Source: Dryococelus australis
Lineage: Eukaryota; Arthropoda; Insecta; Phasmatodea; Phasmatidae
NCBI GenBank assembly: GCA_029891345.1
Contig: CM056993.1
Location: 278,396,016-278,460,015, forward strand
DNA: 64,000 nucleotides
Direction of reading: 5' to 3'
The first letter of the stretch is position 1, and every line of letters begins with the position of its first letter. A program made the translations under genes and the position numbers. Below the pieces are notes generated by a model, which saw nothing but the letters and a program-made list of their open reading frames with translations, did not search any database and had not been told where the DNA came from. Shown here one piece after another: positions 10,908 to 22,652 of this stretch.

Positions 10908-12493
10908 AAATATCTATACATTTGAACATATCTATCCTTTTCACATCAACGAACGAATTTATATTTTATTAGTTAATGTGTTACATTCATTATTCTGCGA
11001 AAGAATGTTATAGTATTATGTATAGTAATGTACTAACATAATGAACCAATGTAACATATAGTTACGTATCATAACATAGCAACATAATTGAACATAACAT
11101 ACCAACATAACAAATATCGTCTACTACATATTGTCTATTACATTTGAACCCTTAGAAGGGAAATTAGATAACATTCGTACCTAACTCGAGACTCGAACCC
11201 AGAATGTATGAATTACAATCATGGGTAACCAACACTGAAAGTCAGAAACTAGATTACATTCGTACATGACCTAACCCAGACTCGAGCCCAATTTATATCA
11301 ACCAAGCTTTCTCAGGGATGGTATATTATATTGTTAGTTATGGAAAAGCGGGTAGAGTGCTCGCTTCCAAGACTTTTACTCTGGATTTTTTCAGTATAAC
11401 AGCATTTCGTGTTATTAAAAACATAGTTTGTTTTTGATAGAACTCATATACGTTTAACTCGTTGCAACTTACTTTTAATAAAAAATGCAAGAATCTCTCT
11501 CTGTTACGACATTTTAATTACTTTCCTCTCAAATGTCACTGGGGAGAAAATATTTTGCTTACTTAAACAAGTTCACTTTTAATAAGGAATATGTTAAATA
11601 AATGTAAAAATTCATTTTAAAACATTAAATTTGTTTACAGAATTAGGAAACTACAGAATGTGTACAAAACATAGGACTTATTAGGCAATTATTTCAAAAT
11701 ATATACAAATATAGGCTGATCAAAAAATTATGTACAACATTTTAACACATCCAAGTACAGGAGGTTACAAAAATCATAGCACCAGTAAGTATAGGGCACT
11801 TCACAAAAATAGATATAAAAAATCTTAATACTGGTTATATGCTATAGGGTGTTTGTCAGTTTCTTATTCCTCAAATTCATTCCTCATAACATACTTTATT
11901 CCTCAAATAGGTTTGTTTAGTACTCAAATAAGGCTTTTTTATTCCACGGACAATACTTTATTCCTCAAATTAGTTTGTTTAGTACTCAAATGAGGCTTTT
12001 ATTTTATTCCTCAAATAGGACTGTTTATTCCACAAACCTAATCAACATTCCAAGCTAATTCAAACAAATTAATTGGTTTGAGGAAAACATAATATTTCAA
12101 ATTGAAACATATTCCTATTACACAATGTTTACTTGAAATAATTACTTTTTTTTTTGGTTAAGTAATAAGGTTAACTAATACGCATTGTTATACTTCTCAG
12201 GTGTTTGAAGATATTACTTGATTCTATGTAACCTCGTTCCTTAAGTGTTGTAATAAAAATCGTCTCTTTTATTCCGTTATTATTCATAGTGTGTTTTAAA
12301 ACTGCAATAAATATCTAAGTTTATTAACAAGTTCATTCGGGTCTTCGGGAATTATGCACTGAGTGTTGTTGATGCCTTCTGCCTTCTTCACAGCATTTGT
12401 TGAAGGAATGTCTTGAATAGTATCACTGACATCCTCACCACTGTCTTCACCTGATGTTTAATCAGAAATATCGACTTTACTTTGCTTAAAAAG
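10908..12493 (-). repeat. Right arm of long inverted repeat
   Basis: Reverse complement of 29-1548. Corresponding landmarks are easy to find: TCCCAATATA-region versus the ACTGGGGAGAAAA region near 11540, the repeated GAGGAATAAA block near 11870-12020, and the gene end at 12171. The arms keep co-linearity but differ by many point changes and short indels, so the duplication is old. Confidence 0.85.
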
Positions 12494-12861
12494 ACTAGGT
12501 GTATCGTCACCGACACTGATCTTGGCAGCTGGTTGCTGTAGGTTATGTCGAAAATTGTTACGTTCACATGTAATTGTATATTTCATACAATCCAATTCTA
12601 TGTCATTTCTGGTAATTACGTTATTTCCCTCTCCTTCTGTGATATCATGTAGTGTAGATGTTACATTTATTTTCTCAGGAGGAATATTATTATTATTTTT
12701 TTATATATCTTGACATGACGACTCAAGTTATCCGTTCGTGCAAACTGACGAAAACAGTATTCACAGTTAAGAATCGTACAAGATGAACTCTTCAAACATT
12801 CCCTTCTCTCATGTCTGTGAACATTGTAGGCGAAAGTGTAAATTTTCCCACAGTATTTGAG
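12171..12861 (-). pseudogene. Zinc-finger + DUF8207-like gene of virus-like element (right arm copy)
   Basis: Read on the minus strand, 12861-12705 encodes two fingers (KYCGKIYTF with HRHERREC, then CEYCFRQFARTDNLSRH). The expected first Cys of finger one is replaced (HLKYC). A frameshift follows in an A/T run near 12690. A long frame then continues to the block DPNELVNKLRYLL, broken by a TAA near 12460, and degrades after a TAA just past LLQF. Only the part below 12493 is duplicated in the left arm. The gene shows that the two-finger module and the DUF8207-like C-terminus belong to one protein, so the ORF at 7543 is probably the N-terminal half of a relative. Confidence 0.65.
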
Positions 12862-14289
12862 GTGTGTAGTTAATTTGGTGATGTCTCCATTCTAATCAAT
12901 GTTGATTAAATGAATAATCTTCGGTGTGAAAATAAAGTTTACTTCAGAATAGATGTTCACCTCTCAATGTCAGAATGTCAACTAACTTGTTTATGTATGA
13001 ATGTACTGTTTAAACAGTATGAGATTTCATTAATGATGATAAAAATATGTTCTGTTCTAATATTTGTATGTTAATTGCAGGGGTATGCATACTAATTCAC
13101 CATGTAATTAAATCTATATATGTTAGACGGAATACGTCTGTACTTGGTATTCGATTAAAATGAATAAATAATAATTTAATTTCAGGAATATAGAATGGAG
13201 AGATGAGTTTAGAAGTATTTTGTAGGGAATTTTTAAAGATATTGTTTACTAAACGATTGTGTTATTAGGATGTTATTCTGTTGAGTAAACAGTTTTGAGC
13301 TGTGATCGTCTTAATGGTCTTCTGTTTTAAACATGCATATGTAATACGGATTTAGTTTTTCCCACAAACTTTTGTCTGATAATTCGTTATGTCGATTCCA
13401 AAGTTGTATGAAATAAAGTTATTTGTTTCGGATATCTCTTTATGATGTAAATAATTAGTTAGTAGTTGGAATGCAATATCCTAAAAGATGATTTATACAA
13501 TTGCAAAATGGCCACCATTTTCCTATATATTTAGCTTAAATGTATTGAAGTAGGGGGGGAAATTGATATATTCCAGCTCCGATAGAAGTCATTTCTAGCT
13601 GGATATGTGTTATTTCGTTAATATTAAGTCCTAATTTGTTTTCTAGGGAAATATATTTGTAAATAAGTTCGAGTATATCCAATTTTTATGGTGGATAGTG
13701 TATCTAAAAATATGGATTGGGAAGCTTTTGAATTGAAACTTTGGTTATCAGTAAATTTTAGTGTCTTAGACAAGTCTACATTTCAAATACGTATTTTCTC
13801 TGTTGTACACATATATTTGAGAAGAGATTGAAAGTTTGAATGTGTAGGAGTGTGTTGTGTCTTCCATCATAATACTTGAAACTTAGGTAAATGGAATGAT
13901 ATGTGTTTGGAAATCGGCGATCTTTCAAAGTTTTATAATAAAAATTCTAGCAAGTGTAAATGTCTCTTGTACGAAAAACATACTCAGTTTCCTGGAAATT
14001 CTTTAATAAGTTTGCTGGAAATGGAATAAGTTTATTGGATTATAATTAATTTCTTGGATTAAGATATACAATTTGTTGGAATTTTATCTGAGGATTAAAA
14101 TTTCGGGTAATATTTAGCTTCAGGAAATAAATTTTGATCGGTGGGACTTGTGAAAATTTTAATCCACTGGAAATAAGACAGGTTAACAAATTCCGAAGAG
14201 TCCAAACTTCGCTGCACGAGGGGAGGGAGTCTGTTAGGCAAGCAGACAGTCTTCGTCTTGGGAAAAAAAACCTGCTCTGGGTTGGAGGG
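12862..14289. other. AT-rich, no gene recognised
   Basis: No domain or repeat family recognised. If the minus-strand zinc-finger gene belonged to an element extending rightward, its other genes should lie here, but I find none in any frame. Confidence 0.45.
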
Positions 14290-14725
14290 GTCTAGGGGTT
14301 CGGCACAGGGGGGTGGTTGTCATCCTGAACTTGAGCCGGTCCTGAGGGCGAGGGGTGGCATGTAGAGGGACTACGAGCAGCCTACTCCCAATGTGCATGC
14401 AAGTAGGCAGTTGTCACCATCTTGTTTCTGTGGAGAAAAATGACAATCGAGGACAGGTGGATGACACCCCCCAAGACCTCGCACGTTGGTGAGGGGCGAT
14501 AGGCGACATAGGGGTTGTTGGCATCGTGGAGTCGGACCAGCTCTGAGGGGTGCAGGGTTGGGTGGGTGGTTGGGGTTTGACGGGGTGGCAGGCACCGTCC
14601 TCCCAATGTGAAAGCAAGTACGCAGTTGATGCCATCTTGAGAAATAACTGAAAACATTTGATGATTGTGGGCAGCTCGGGGCAGCGTGCACTGATGAATG
14701 TTGGGGAGGGGAAAGGGGATGTAAG
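14290..14725. repeat. GC-rich imperfect tandem duplication, ~215-bp unit
   Basis: Two units share GGGGTGGTTGTCATC/GGGGTTGTTGGCATC, a GGTCCTGAGGG/AGCTCTGAGGG block, and CTCCCAATGTG with GCAAGTA(G/C)GCAGTTG. The starts are near 14308 and 14510. Both sit in a G-rich strand context. Overlapping minus-strand open frames (14371-14767) in three frames follow from composition and are not supported as genes. Confidence 0.6.
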
Positions 14726-17035
14726 TAGCTCTGAAGTGAAGTGACCAGCTATCTCAGTCGCCACCATATTCAGTCATTCATCAATGCTTGTGGGAGACAG
14801 ACGTTCTACTCGTCAGATCCTTCATAAAAACTACACCTCTAGACACTTTGCGGCCGATGAGCTTACAATCGGGGGTTATGGCAGCTATGGACCATTGCAC
14901 CTACCTTAATCTTTATAGTACTACCAATGATTTAATATACAAGTATTTTATCGGGAAAATATAAATTTATGTGTGTTAACTTTTTTTATATTCGGATCGA
15001 TATACTGCGTTGGTCATAAGTAATTGATTTCTGTGTTCGGTCTACGAAAATATCATTTTTGTTAACAATTGCAGTGAATTTCATAAACATAAAAAAAATC
15101 CCTTCATTTACGAGTTTATACCGTAATTAAAACACGGTCGTCTATCGGCCACGCTGGACGTATCTGCTCACAGCTCGACATAAGTGCTACTTATTCATAC
15201 ATCGAAAGGATTCATTTTAATACCATTTGGGGTAAGATTTTTTCTATCATTATATATTTTACTTATCAGAATAATAGATGTACGCTATTGTGTTTGGTAT
15301 AAATCATATTATGAGTTTTTCTGCCATAAGAACAGTCACCAGACTGGATCGTGTAAGGTATGTGTAATTTGTACGTGTAAACTTGTTAATTTGTTATTTA
15401 TTCATTCTGACTACCTGGATTTTGTTTAAAGACAGTAGTTGTACATTATACTTGTCTCTTCTGTTATTCATTCACACGTAGAACTCGTTTAAAGACTTTG
15501 CCTTTTGTAATTTCACAGCTGGATTTCGTTTAGTGAGTTTGCACTTGTCGACATCAGATGTTATTCGCGTAGTTAAAATTCTCTCTCATGTAAATTATAT
15601 TTCTAAGTTCGAGACTCACATTACATTTAAGACTCGCGTAATTCCACTTGTTATTCATGTAGTCATTTGAAATTTCCGATTCGATGCGTGTAATTTATTC
15701 ATACATAGAATGCTCTGATATTCTCTAATGTTTAATTGCATTCCGAAAACAGATCATTTAACACGTAAATCTCATCTTTCAAAGTCTCATATCTACCATC
15801 TACAAGCAATATCCCCCTTTAATAAAATATAAAATTTATTCTTAGGCCACTCTTAGAAATCGTTTAAACACTCTGAATTTCGATCGCGTGTTAAATATAT
15901 TCGTAAAAATCGCATATCTACCACCACCATTAACACCTCAAAATTAAAACAATTAGAAGAAATTAGCCTTAGCACCCATGTGCACTCAACTCTACACCTA
16001 TATAAGACATTGCAACCCACCAGTCTGGTTAGTCGCCTCCAGGACACCACACCATCAACATTGTACAGAACTTCTGCTACCCCCCTCCCCCCCAAAAGAA
16101 AGAAAAAATGGATCCGATTAAAAGTTTACCCTTTAAATCCATTTAACCCGTTCAATAAATTTAACTCTTGCTATCAATTTAATCCTTTTAATCAATTTAA
16201 TCATTTAAATTAAATTTAACCCTTTCAATTTCTGGTCGGATTAAAATCGAATTCAGGATTATCCTTTCAATCGAATCGATAATCCATCAATTAAACCCAA
16301 TTAATCCCAGGTGGGGTGAAACCGGCGTACTCCTACTACTAGTGATTACTAATCTTTAAAGCTGAGAATATGCTAAAACTTCCTTAATCTCAGCAATTTT
16401 CCATTTTCTTTGACGGAACTTAATAATCTCTGAGGTTCTCAATCGCTCATATGTTGGAGTAGTACTTAAACATAATTTATTTGTCTCGTGTGTGTGAAGT
16501 ATTTGTAGATTTGTAGAGAAATTAGATCTCACTACCATTAAAATGCATGAGACCTGTGTTGTACTACAGTGTTATTTTTGACGCAGTATAGAGGCCCACT
16601 TAATTATGCTGTTACTTCATACTTACACAAATACTAATAGGTGTAAAATTCCAGTTGAAATTTGAATTTTAAAGATACTTCTCCCCATATAGTAAATTTG
16701 GCGCCTCGACGTGGTGGCCGTGTTTGTAAAGGACATTATATTTATGACGTTCGGTTCGCCATTACATTACCTTTGGAACCGTAACTCAGTACTTAATAGA
16801 GTTCCGCCTGCCGTGTGCTTGGACTGCGGTGCCTGAAATCCTGGTTTTCTGACGAAACTATTAAACGTGCCCCCAGTATGTTTACATACTTAAAGACGTA
16901 ACCCAGATGGGGACGGAATGGTAGGCCTACTTTAAAGTTATCACGCATGCTGTGAATATTATTTTGGAGCCCTCCAATATTGCTAATAACCGCTTTTATC
17001 AGAAAGCAGTATCTTAAAACATACTAGCCATAAGC
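14726..17035. other. No gene recognised
   Basis: Intergenic. 15360-15560 has loose repeats of TTATTCATTC and ACTCGTTTAAAGAC. 16120-16220 is a degenerate array of TTTAATC/TTTAACC words. Open frames such as 15980-16213 cross that array and are not credible. Confidence 0.5.
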
Positions 17036-17275
17036 AAAAAAACAGTTTAGTGGTAGTCATAAAATATTTCGTGTCTATTCACCCCACCATAATATTTTGT
17101 GATGAGCACAAAGTATTCTGTAGTCCCTACAAAGTGTAGTACAGTAAGCAGAACATATTTTGCAGTCAGCAAAAAAGTTTAGTGGAGACAGCAAACATTT
17201 TCGTATTCACCACAAAATATTTTGGTGGTGTCAATATTCACTAAATATTTTGTGGCTACCACATAACTGTCTTTT
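17036..17275. repeat. Degenerate repeat cluster built on AAATATTTTGTGGT
   Basis: Variants of AAATATTTTGTGGT (ATAATATTTTGTGAT, AACATATTTTGCAGT, AAATATTTTGGTGGT and others) recur at 25-40 bp spacing on both strands. Similar AAATATTTTGTT words occur at 18870-19090 and 20150-20310. Probably the interior of a non-autonomous DNA element. Confidence 0.5.
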
Positions 17276-18010
17276 TTTTTTTTTCACTCTACGATAGGAG
17301 CCTGTATTGAACTTTGCTAAAGACTTTTCTCTAATAAGATGATAGAATCACAACTGAAAGTCCTATACGTACTCGCAGCACTACGAGGTCATTGTACGCT
17401 AGTTCCGAGCCTTGCACGAAGCGGCGATGGCGCTCTTGTAGTGCGTGCCAGTGTAACCCGTATAGCTTCCGCGCTACTAGGAAAAAAAAAAAAAACGATG
17501 CAGGCAGGCGGGACCCTAGGCGCTGCCTACCAACTCTGCAGCAATTTTATGATAACCGTTTCTGACAGAAAGTGTTCTACGTGGAATTTCTTCATGAATT
17601 CTGGCATGTCAAGAATTATTGCGAAATTTAATATTTTTTATAGCATTTATCATAAGAATTCTACAAAAAATGAATAAATATTCATTTTTAAAATATTTTA
17701 AAGTGGCACTATTTTTCAGGCAATTGTGTTGAATGATTTATTGTTTGAAACGGATATCATTTAAATTCTCGCACTGACTCTCCATTTAAATTTAGTGGCT
17801 TTACGGTTGGTAGCATCCCTTACAAGTACAGAGTAGTTCACTTCTATTTCAAAACAGCCTCATACCGCGAACTTCTACCGCACACGCCAGGAATATGCCG
17901 TCACTTGCCAGCAACAAGACGATATGCCATTAGCTTAGCTAGCGCATGGCATATAACTTACTCGCCAGCCAGCAGCCCAGGCAATAAGGGAACTTCCGGA
18001 ATACGTGGTA

Positions 18011-18797
18011 AAGGTTGTTCACGATCACGTGAACATTTTGACATCAACCTTTAAAAAAAGTCACTACTTGCATATATTTTAACGGGCGCCCTGAGTGACA
18101 TGCGCCCGGTAAAGTTGGTAACGATGGAGGGAAAGTAGTTCCACATCTTAATGTTGAATTAAGAGTGTTAGGTAACCATTTGTGGCAGCTTAAATTATTT
18201 CTTTCGGTTTCTGTATATTTAATGCATGTAGGTGTAAAAATTGCGAAATTTGTAAAATGTTTACTTTTCTGATAATTTTACTGTTCTGTTTGTCTGACGC
18301 ATGAATGAAGTGATAAGGTCCATGGCAATATCAATTTTACATACCACATTTTCGAAAATTCAACGGCGCATCCACCGATGTACACCTGACTTTCGAAAAT
18401 TAATCGTTTGGTGAGTCCGGTTGAACCAGTGAAATCTGGTCTGAAAATCTGTTGGATATGGTGGATATACACCAAAACATCAACCGATGGATTTTTCGAA
18501 CGCTTTCTCTGAAAAATAAAAGTTAACACAAATACAACTCGTAATTTTCAAGCATTCAATAATATATTTTTAATGTAATTGTATTAATATGTGTTTGTAA
18601 GCAGATGAAAATACCACTAAAAATCAATCTGATGTTCGAAAAATACCTCTATCGGTGTACACCGGTGTATCAACCACTGGTGGATCTATTGATGAATTTT
18701 TGAATACGCGGATAGGCCGGAAAAATACACAACGTGGATACAAGTAGATCTTAAGCAGGGCTTTCAAAAGTGCTCACTTTACCGTGAACGGCCTATA
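18011..18797 (+). mobile_element. MITE M1 copy a (interrupted by M3)
   Basis: Ends AGGTTGTTCACGATCACGTG and CACTTTACCGTGAACGGCCT are inverted repeats of the M1 terminus. The interior is collinear with copies b and c (GTTAGGTAACCATTTGTG, ACGCATGAATGAAGTGA). Coding capacity is nil, so movement would depend on a transposase supplied elsewhere. Confidence 0.8.
18344..18714 (+). mobile_element. MITE M3, nested in M1 copy a
   Basis: This 371-bp block is absent from M1 copies b and c at the same place (after TTTTACATA). It has imperfect inverted ends: TTTTCGAAAATTCAACG against the reverse complement of TGATGAATTTTTGAATAC. Subterminal words TCGAAAA, CACCGATG and TACACC recur in both orientations. 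ATA flanks both sides and may be the target duplication. It is the only copy recognised here. Confidence 0.6.
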
Positions 18798-19599
18798 GCA
18801 AGTCGGACACAATACCAGTTCCCAGGGCCTCGCACAGCCAATCAGCACTGAGAGAAATGTTTCTTCCAACCAGCTAAATATTTGTTTTTATAGGGACAAA
18901 ATTATATTTAGTTGCCACAATAAAATATGATGCTGAGTAAACAAAACTTGACAAACAACAAAATTAATTTTCATCATCTTACAAAATACACGCTTGAATG
19001 AACAAAACCTCTTTGTTGGACTAAAAGAAATTAGACTGTCAACCAAATATTTTGTTGAATCAACTGTATATATTTGTTTGGCCACTCATTTGATTCACTG
19101 TAAAAAAAATCTTCTGGTAAAATTCCTAAATTGTAATTGAAGATTTTAGCCTATAAGCTGTATTGGAATAATACTACATATCAGACTGAAAATTTTGTAG
19201 GAATGTTGTGTGTCGTTACTATACAAGGCTGGGGACTTCCCTACGTGTTTGACTGTTTCGTGAGAGAATGTAGGAACGCTACCATGAATGTATCAGGAAA
19301 TAGTTTACCATTCGAATTTTATCACTATTCGCATACATTGATGTAATTTTACGAATAATTTCTTCGAGCGTTGCCTTCGATCGAAAATACAGCTCGAGAG
19401 TTTGTTCGCATTTTTGTGACTATTAGGATAGTAAAAGTGTTTCGTAATGCATTTTCTGATGCTTAATAACGGTACAAACATCATAATAAAACAAGTTCAA
19501 CATCAAAATAAAAAATAAGACTGTGAAACATGAAATATTTATTTGCGCACGTTGTTCAGTATTCGAAGTTTATGTACAGATATTCTGACTTTATCAGTA

Positions 19600-20023
19600 C
19601 AGGCTGTTCACGATAAAGTGAGCACTTTTGAAATCAACCTTAGAAAAAATGTCACTGCTCCTCTCTCCATATACATTAACGGGCGCACTAAGTGACAATC
19701 ACCCAGTAAAGCTAGTAACGATGGGAAGAATTAGTTCCCTATATTAAAGCCGAATAAAAAGTATTAGGTAACGATTTGTGATCAATTTAATTGTTTCTTT
19801 CGCTTTGTGTTTAATTGAATGCATCGAAGTGTAAAAATTTGCAGATTTGTGAAATGTTTACTTTTCTCATAATTTCACAGTTTAGTTTGACCGACGCATG
19901 AATAAAGTGACGAGACTCATGGCAATGTTAATTTTACATAAGGTGGAAGAGTACACAACATTCATACAAGTAGATCTTAAACAGGGCTTTCAAAAGTGCT
20001 CATTTTACCACGAAAAGCCTATA
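19600..20023 (+). mobile_element. MITE M1 copy b (complete)
   Basis: 424 bp with inverted ends CAGGCTGTTCACGATAAAGT and AAGTGCTCATTTTACCACG...CCTATA. The interior matches copies a, c and d throughout. TA-like dinucleotides flank several copies, suggesting a TA target. No coding sequence. Confidence 0.85.
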
Positions 20024-20029
20024 GTCACA

Positions 20030-20130
20030 TTAGCTGAGGTTGCTAGAGGGTAGCGTCCAGACCTAGTGCTCGGCCGGAAACAATCTACTGTAGGTACGAA
20101 CCTCGGTTGGACCTATTATTTTTTATAGCC
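20030..20130 (+). mobile_element. Possible tRNA-derived SINE head
   Basis: TAGAGGGTAGCGTCCAGACC resembles a pol III A box, and GGTACGAACCTC 60-70 bp downstream resembles a B box. Not matched to another copy in the window, so this is tentative. Confidence 0.3.
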
Positions 20131-20429
20131 GAAACTGTTTAATGTACATAGAGACGAACAAATATTTAGTCGCGCCAACCAAATATTTGTCTGGGGTAAC
20201 CAAGTAAGATAACGATTTAATTTCGTTTCAACAACAAAATATCTCATCGCCCCTATACAAAAAAAAATGATTTCGTTGTCCCAAACGAACTTTGTTTGAT
20301 TCAACAAAACCTTTTCCACAGAGAGCGAATGGGTACGCCTGCATTAAAGGAACAGCAACGCTCTTTCACTTCTATATACTTACCTATTCTGTGGCACCGA
20401 GCTGGAACGGAGATGTTTGCGCGGGTTCT

Positions 20430-20663
20430 TAATATCGGGGTCTTGAGAGCCGATGAGGATTAAGCGAGGTGATTATTGAGCAGCGCCTGAATGAAGGGGC
20501 GGGGGAACGGGATATCCTCGAGAAAACCCGTCGACCGACTAGAGACGTCGTCCGGGCCGATTCTCACGTGCAAAAACCTCGGGAACGACCGGCGCCGGGA
20601 ATCGAGGTCTGTTCGCTTTGGGGGGAGGCGAGCGCTCTGGCCGCTGCGCCACCGCGGCCCCTA
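20430..20663 (-). mobile_element. tRNA-derived SINE-1, near full length
   Basis: On the minus strand it begins with a tRNA-like head: GGTGGCGCAGCGGCCAGAGC (A box region) and the B box GATTCCCGGC. The body follows, and the 3' block reads CTCATCGGCTCTCAAGACCC. The same head, body and tail are seen at 27210-27443, with tails only at 8075 and 31840. Non-coding, and dependent on a LINE for movement. The open frames across it are compositional. Confidence 0.8.
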
Positions 20664-20735
20664 TGCGCCGAGCTGGAACTGGGAGCCTAGCGTTTCGAAG
20701 CCCGTTATAATGCGAAGGTCCCAGTGTGCGACTTG

Positions 20736-21160
20736 TATAGGCTGTTCACGGTAAAATGATCACTTTTGAAAGCCCTGCTTAGGATCTACTTGTATACACG
20801 TTGTGTATTTTTCCTGCCTTATGTGAAATTAACATTGCCACGGGCCTTATCACTTTATTCATGCGTCGGTCAAATGAAACTGAAATTGTTGATAAAGTAA
20901 ATATTGCACAAATCTGATCATTTTTACACGTCGATGCATTAGAAAACACAGAAAGCGAGAGAAATAATTTAAGTTATTACAAATGGTTACCTAACACTTT
21001 CTGTTCAACGTTAATATATGGAACTACTTCCCCCTACATCATTACCAACTTTACTGGGCGAATGTCATTCATTGCGCCCATTAAATATATTCAGGTAGGG
21101 GCAGTGACTTTTTTCTAAGGTTCATTTGTAAAGTGCTCAATTTATAGTGAACAGCCTTTA
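20736..21160 (-). mobile_element. MITE M1 copy c
   Basis: Reverse orientation relative to a and b. Starts TATAGGCTGTTCACGG and ends GTGAACAGCCTTTA. The interior is collinear with copy b. Confidence 0.85.
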
Positions 21161-21194
21161 CCAAAGGATAACACATCGAAATACATTGGGTTGG

Positions 21195-21197
<3 letters not shown>

Positions 21198-21226
<29 letters not shown>

Positions 21227-21453
21227 TAAGAGGGGGAGCCTAGATACGCTGTTGTCAACAAATATTTTAAACACAAAAGTAATCACACGAGGAATTAAAC
21301 CAAACTATGTTTACAAATGAACGAATCAAATTAAACAGAACTAATAATCAAATGAAAGAAAAAAATACAGGTAGTATATGAAGAAACGTGAAATATATCT
21401 TGAACACCACGACGAAATTAAAAAAAAAAAAAAACACACACACACACAACACA
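21198..21453. repeat. Microsatellites: (TG)n(G)n and (A)n(CA)n
   Basis: (GT) then a run of about 15 G at 21198-21227, and A-run plus CA repeat at 21418-21453. The sequence between them is A-rich and without a gene. Confidence 0.8.
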
Positions 21454-21794
21454 CAAACAAAACTGGGCGAAACCCCGACGACAGCGTTGAAGAATCCAGA
21501 GTCTGTCAGTTGATTCTCGAACCATCGCTATTGGTTTGCTAAGAAATCTCTCCTCTTCTCTGATTTTTTCTGTGTTTCGTTCAGTTTTGCTCGTATATAT
21601 CTGTTTGTGCCTAAGTATTCGTCTGTGCTTTCTTCGTCGCGTCGTCTCAGACGTTTAGTATATATCCTTAATATATAATCTTCATTGTTTGTTTACTAGT
21701 ACTGTATCTTTGTCTCGTTTACGTGTACGAAAAATGAACTTAATTTTTATTTTGTTTTTAGTATGACTTTATACGTCACATTATGCAGTTCAAT

Positions 21795-22075
21795 AACTTA
21801 ACGTCAAATAAAAAATGTTAGGTAACCATTTGTGATAACTTAAATTATTTATTTCGCTTTCTGTTTTCTTTAATGCATCAAAGTGTAAAAATGAGCAGAT
21901 TGGTAAATATTTACATTCCTAATAATTTCACAGTTTCACTTAACCAACGCACGAATAAAATGATGAAGCCCGGGGTAATGTTAATTTTACACAAGGTGGA
22001 GGAATATACAACTTGCATACAAGTAGATCTCAACCAGGGCTTTTAAAAGTACTCATTTTGCTGTGAACAGCTTAC
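21795..22075 (+). mobile_element. MITE M1 copy d, left end missing
   Basis: Collinear with the right two thirds of copy b from GTTAGGTAACCATTTGTG to the terminus GCTGTGAACAGCTTA. The left terminus is absent. Confidence 0.75.
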
Positions 22076-22371
22076 ACTTATAAATACTCTCGCCATTATG
22101 CTGTAAGAGCTATCAGAACAAAAAGTGACTGTGCTTACAGATCAGAAAAGCTACTCTTAAAGCTAACAAACCCCAATAATTTGTATTCCCAACTCACGAA
22201 CTCTGACACACAGCTTACGTTCGGCAGCTCACAACAGATAACCAATTGCATCGTTTCGTTAATCGTCTTGACTTGTGTGTTATCATAACGAATGACAGAA
22301 ATAGCAAGAAAATGTACACATTAGCGGACATGCCTGTCTAACTCAAGTAATGGTGAATTACTAGGGACACC

Positions 22372-22652
22372 GGAATTTCGCGAAAATATTTCACGACCAA
22401 CTGTACTTCACAGCACTTTATATCAGACCCACTTTCGTGACTAGATGGTTTCCGTGTTACGCGTCTTAGGTGCGTGTGCGCGAATCACAGATGTACAGTA
22501 TTGACGTTACCTAATTCTGATTGGCCAGCCGAGAAGGAAAATGTTTTCTCACAAAGACAAGCCTCCAATAAGGAAAAAGAAGCAGCTGGTATGGCCGTAG
22601 GGCATTGAAATATAGCATGTGCATTTCTTTTCTCGAAATTCAGGTGTCCCTA
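22372..22652. mobile_element. MITE M4, Tc1/mariner-like ends
   Basis: 281 bp with ends TAGGGACACCGGAATTTCG and the reverse complement of CGAAATTCAGGTGTCCCTA. The outermost TA on each side fits a TA target duplication. No coding sequence. The superfamily assignment rests only on the TA. Confidence 0.7.

Larger units (their letters stand above)
18861..20318. mobile_element. Insertion inside M2 copy a, AAATATTTTGTT-rich ends
   Basis: Interrupts M2 copy a between GAGAG-like flanks. Its two ends (18870-19095 and 20150-20310) share AAATATTTGTT/AACAAAAC words in opposite orientation, as expected of a non-autonomous DNA element. The middle holds M1 copy b and an open frame (19137-19346) without recognisable features. 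The family is not identified. Confidence 0.4.
17829..20394 (+). mobile_element. MITE M2 copy a, split by nested insertions
   Basis: Three collinear pieces match the intact M2 copy at 26774-27033: 17829-18010 (left end CAGAGTAG, then ATACCGCGAACTTCTACCGC), 18798-18860 (TCGCACAGCCAATCAG), and about 20319-20394 (GGGTACGCCTGCATTAAAGG to TATTCTGTG). The first gap is filled exactly by MITE M1 copy a. The second holds a further ~1.46-kb insertion that itself contains M1 copy b. The order of pieces and their shared orientation make this one original element. Confidence 0.65.

Noticed and set aside
11330-11400. tRNA gene in the right inverted arm (GGGTAGAGTGCTCGCTTCC)
   Set aside because: An A-box-like string is present, but no correctly spaced B box or cloverleaf follows on the same strand; the B-box-like strings nearby are on the opposite strand.
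14371-14767. Three overlapping minus-strand frames
   Set aside because: All three frames are open across a G-rich tandem duplication; none resembles a known family.
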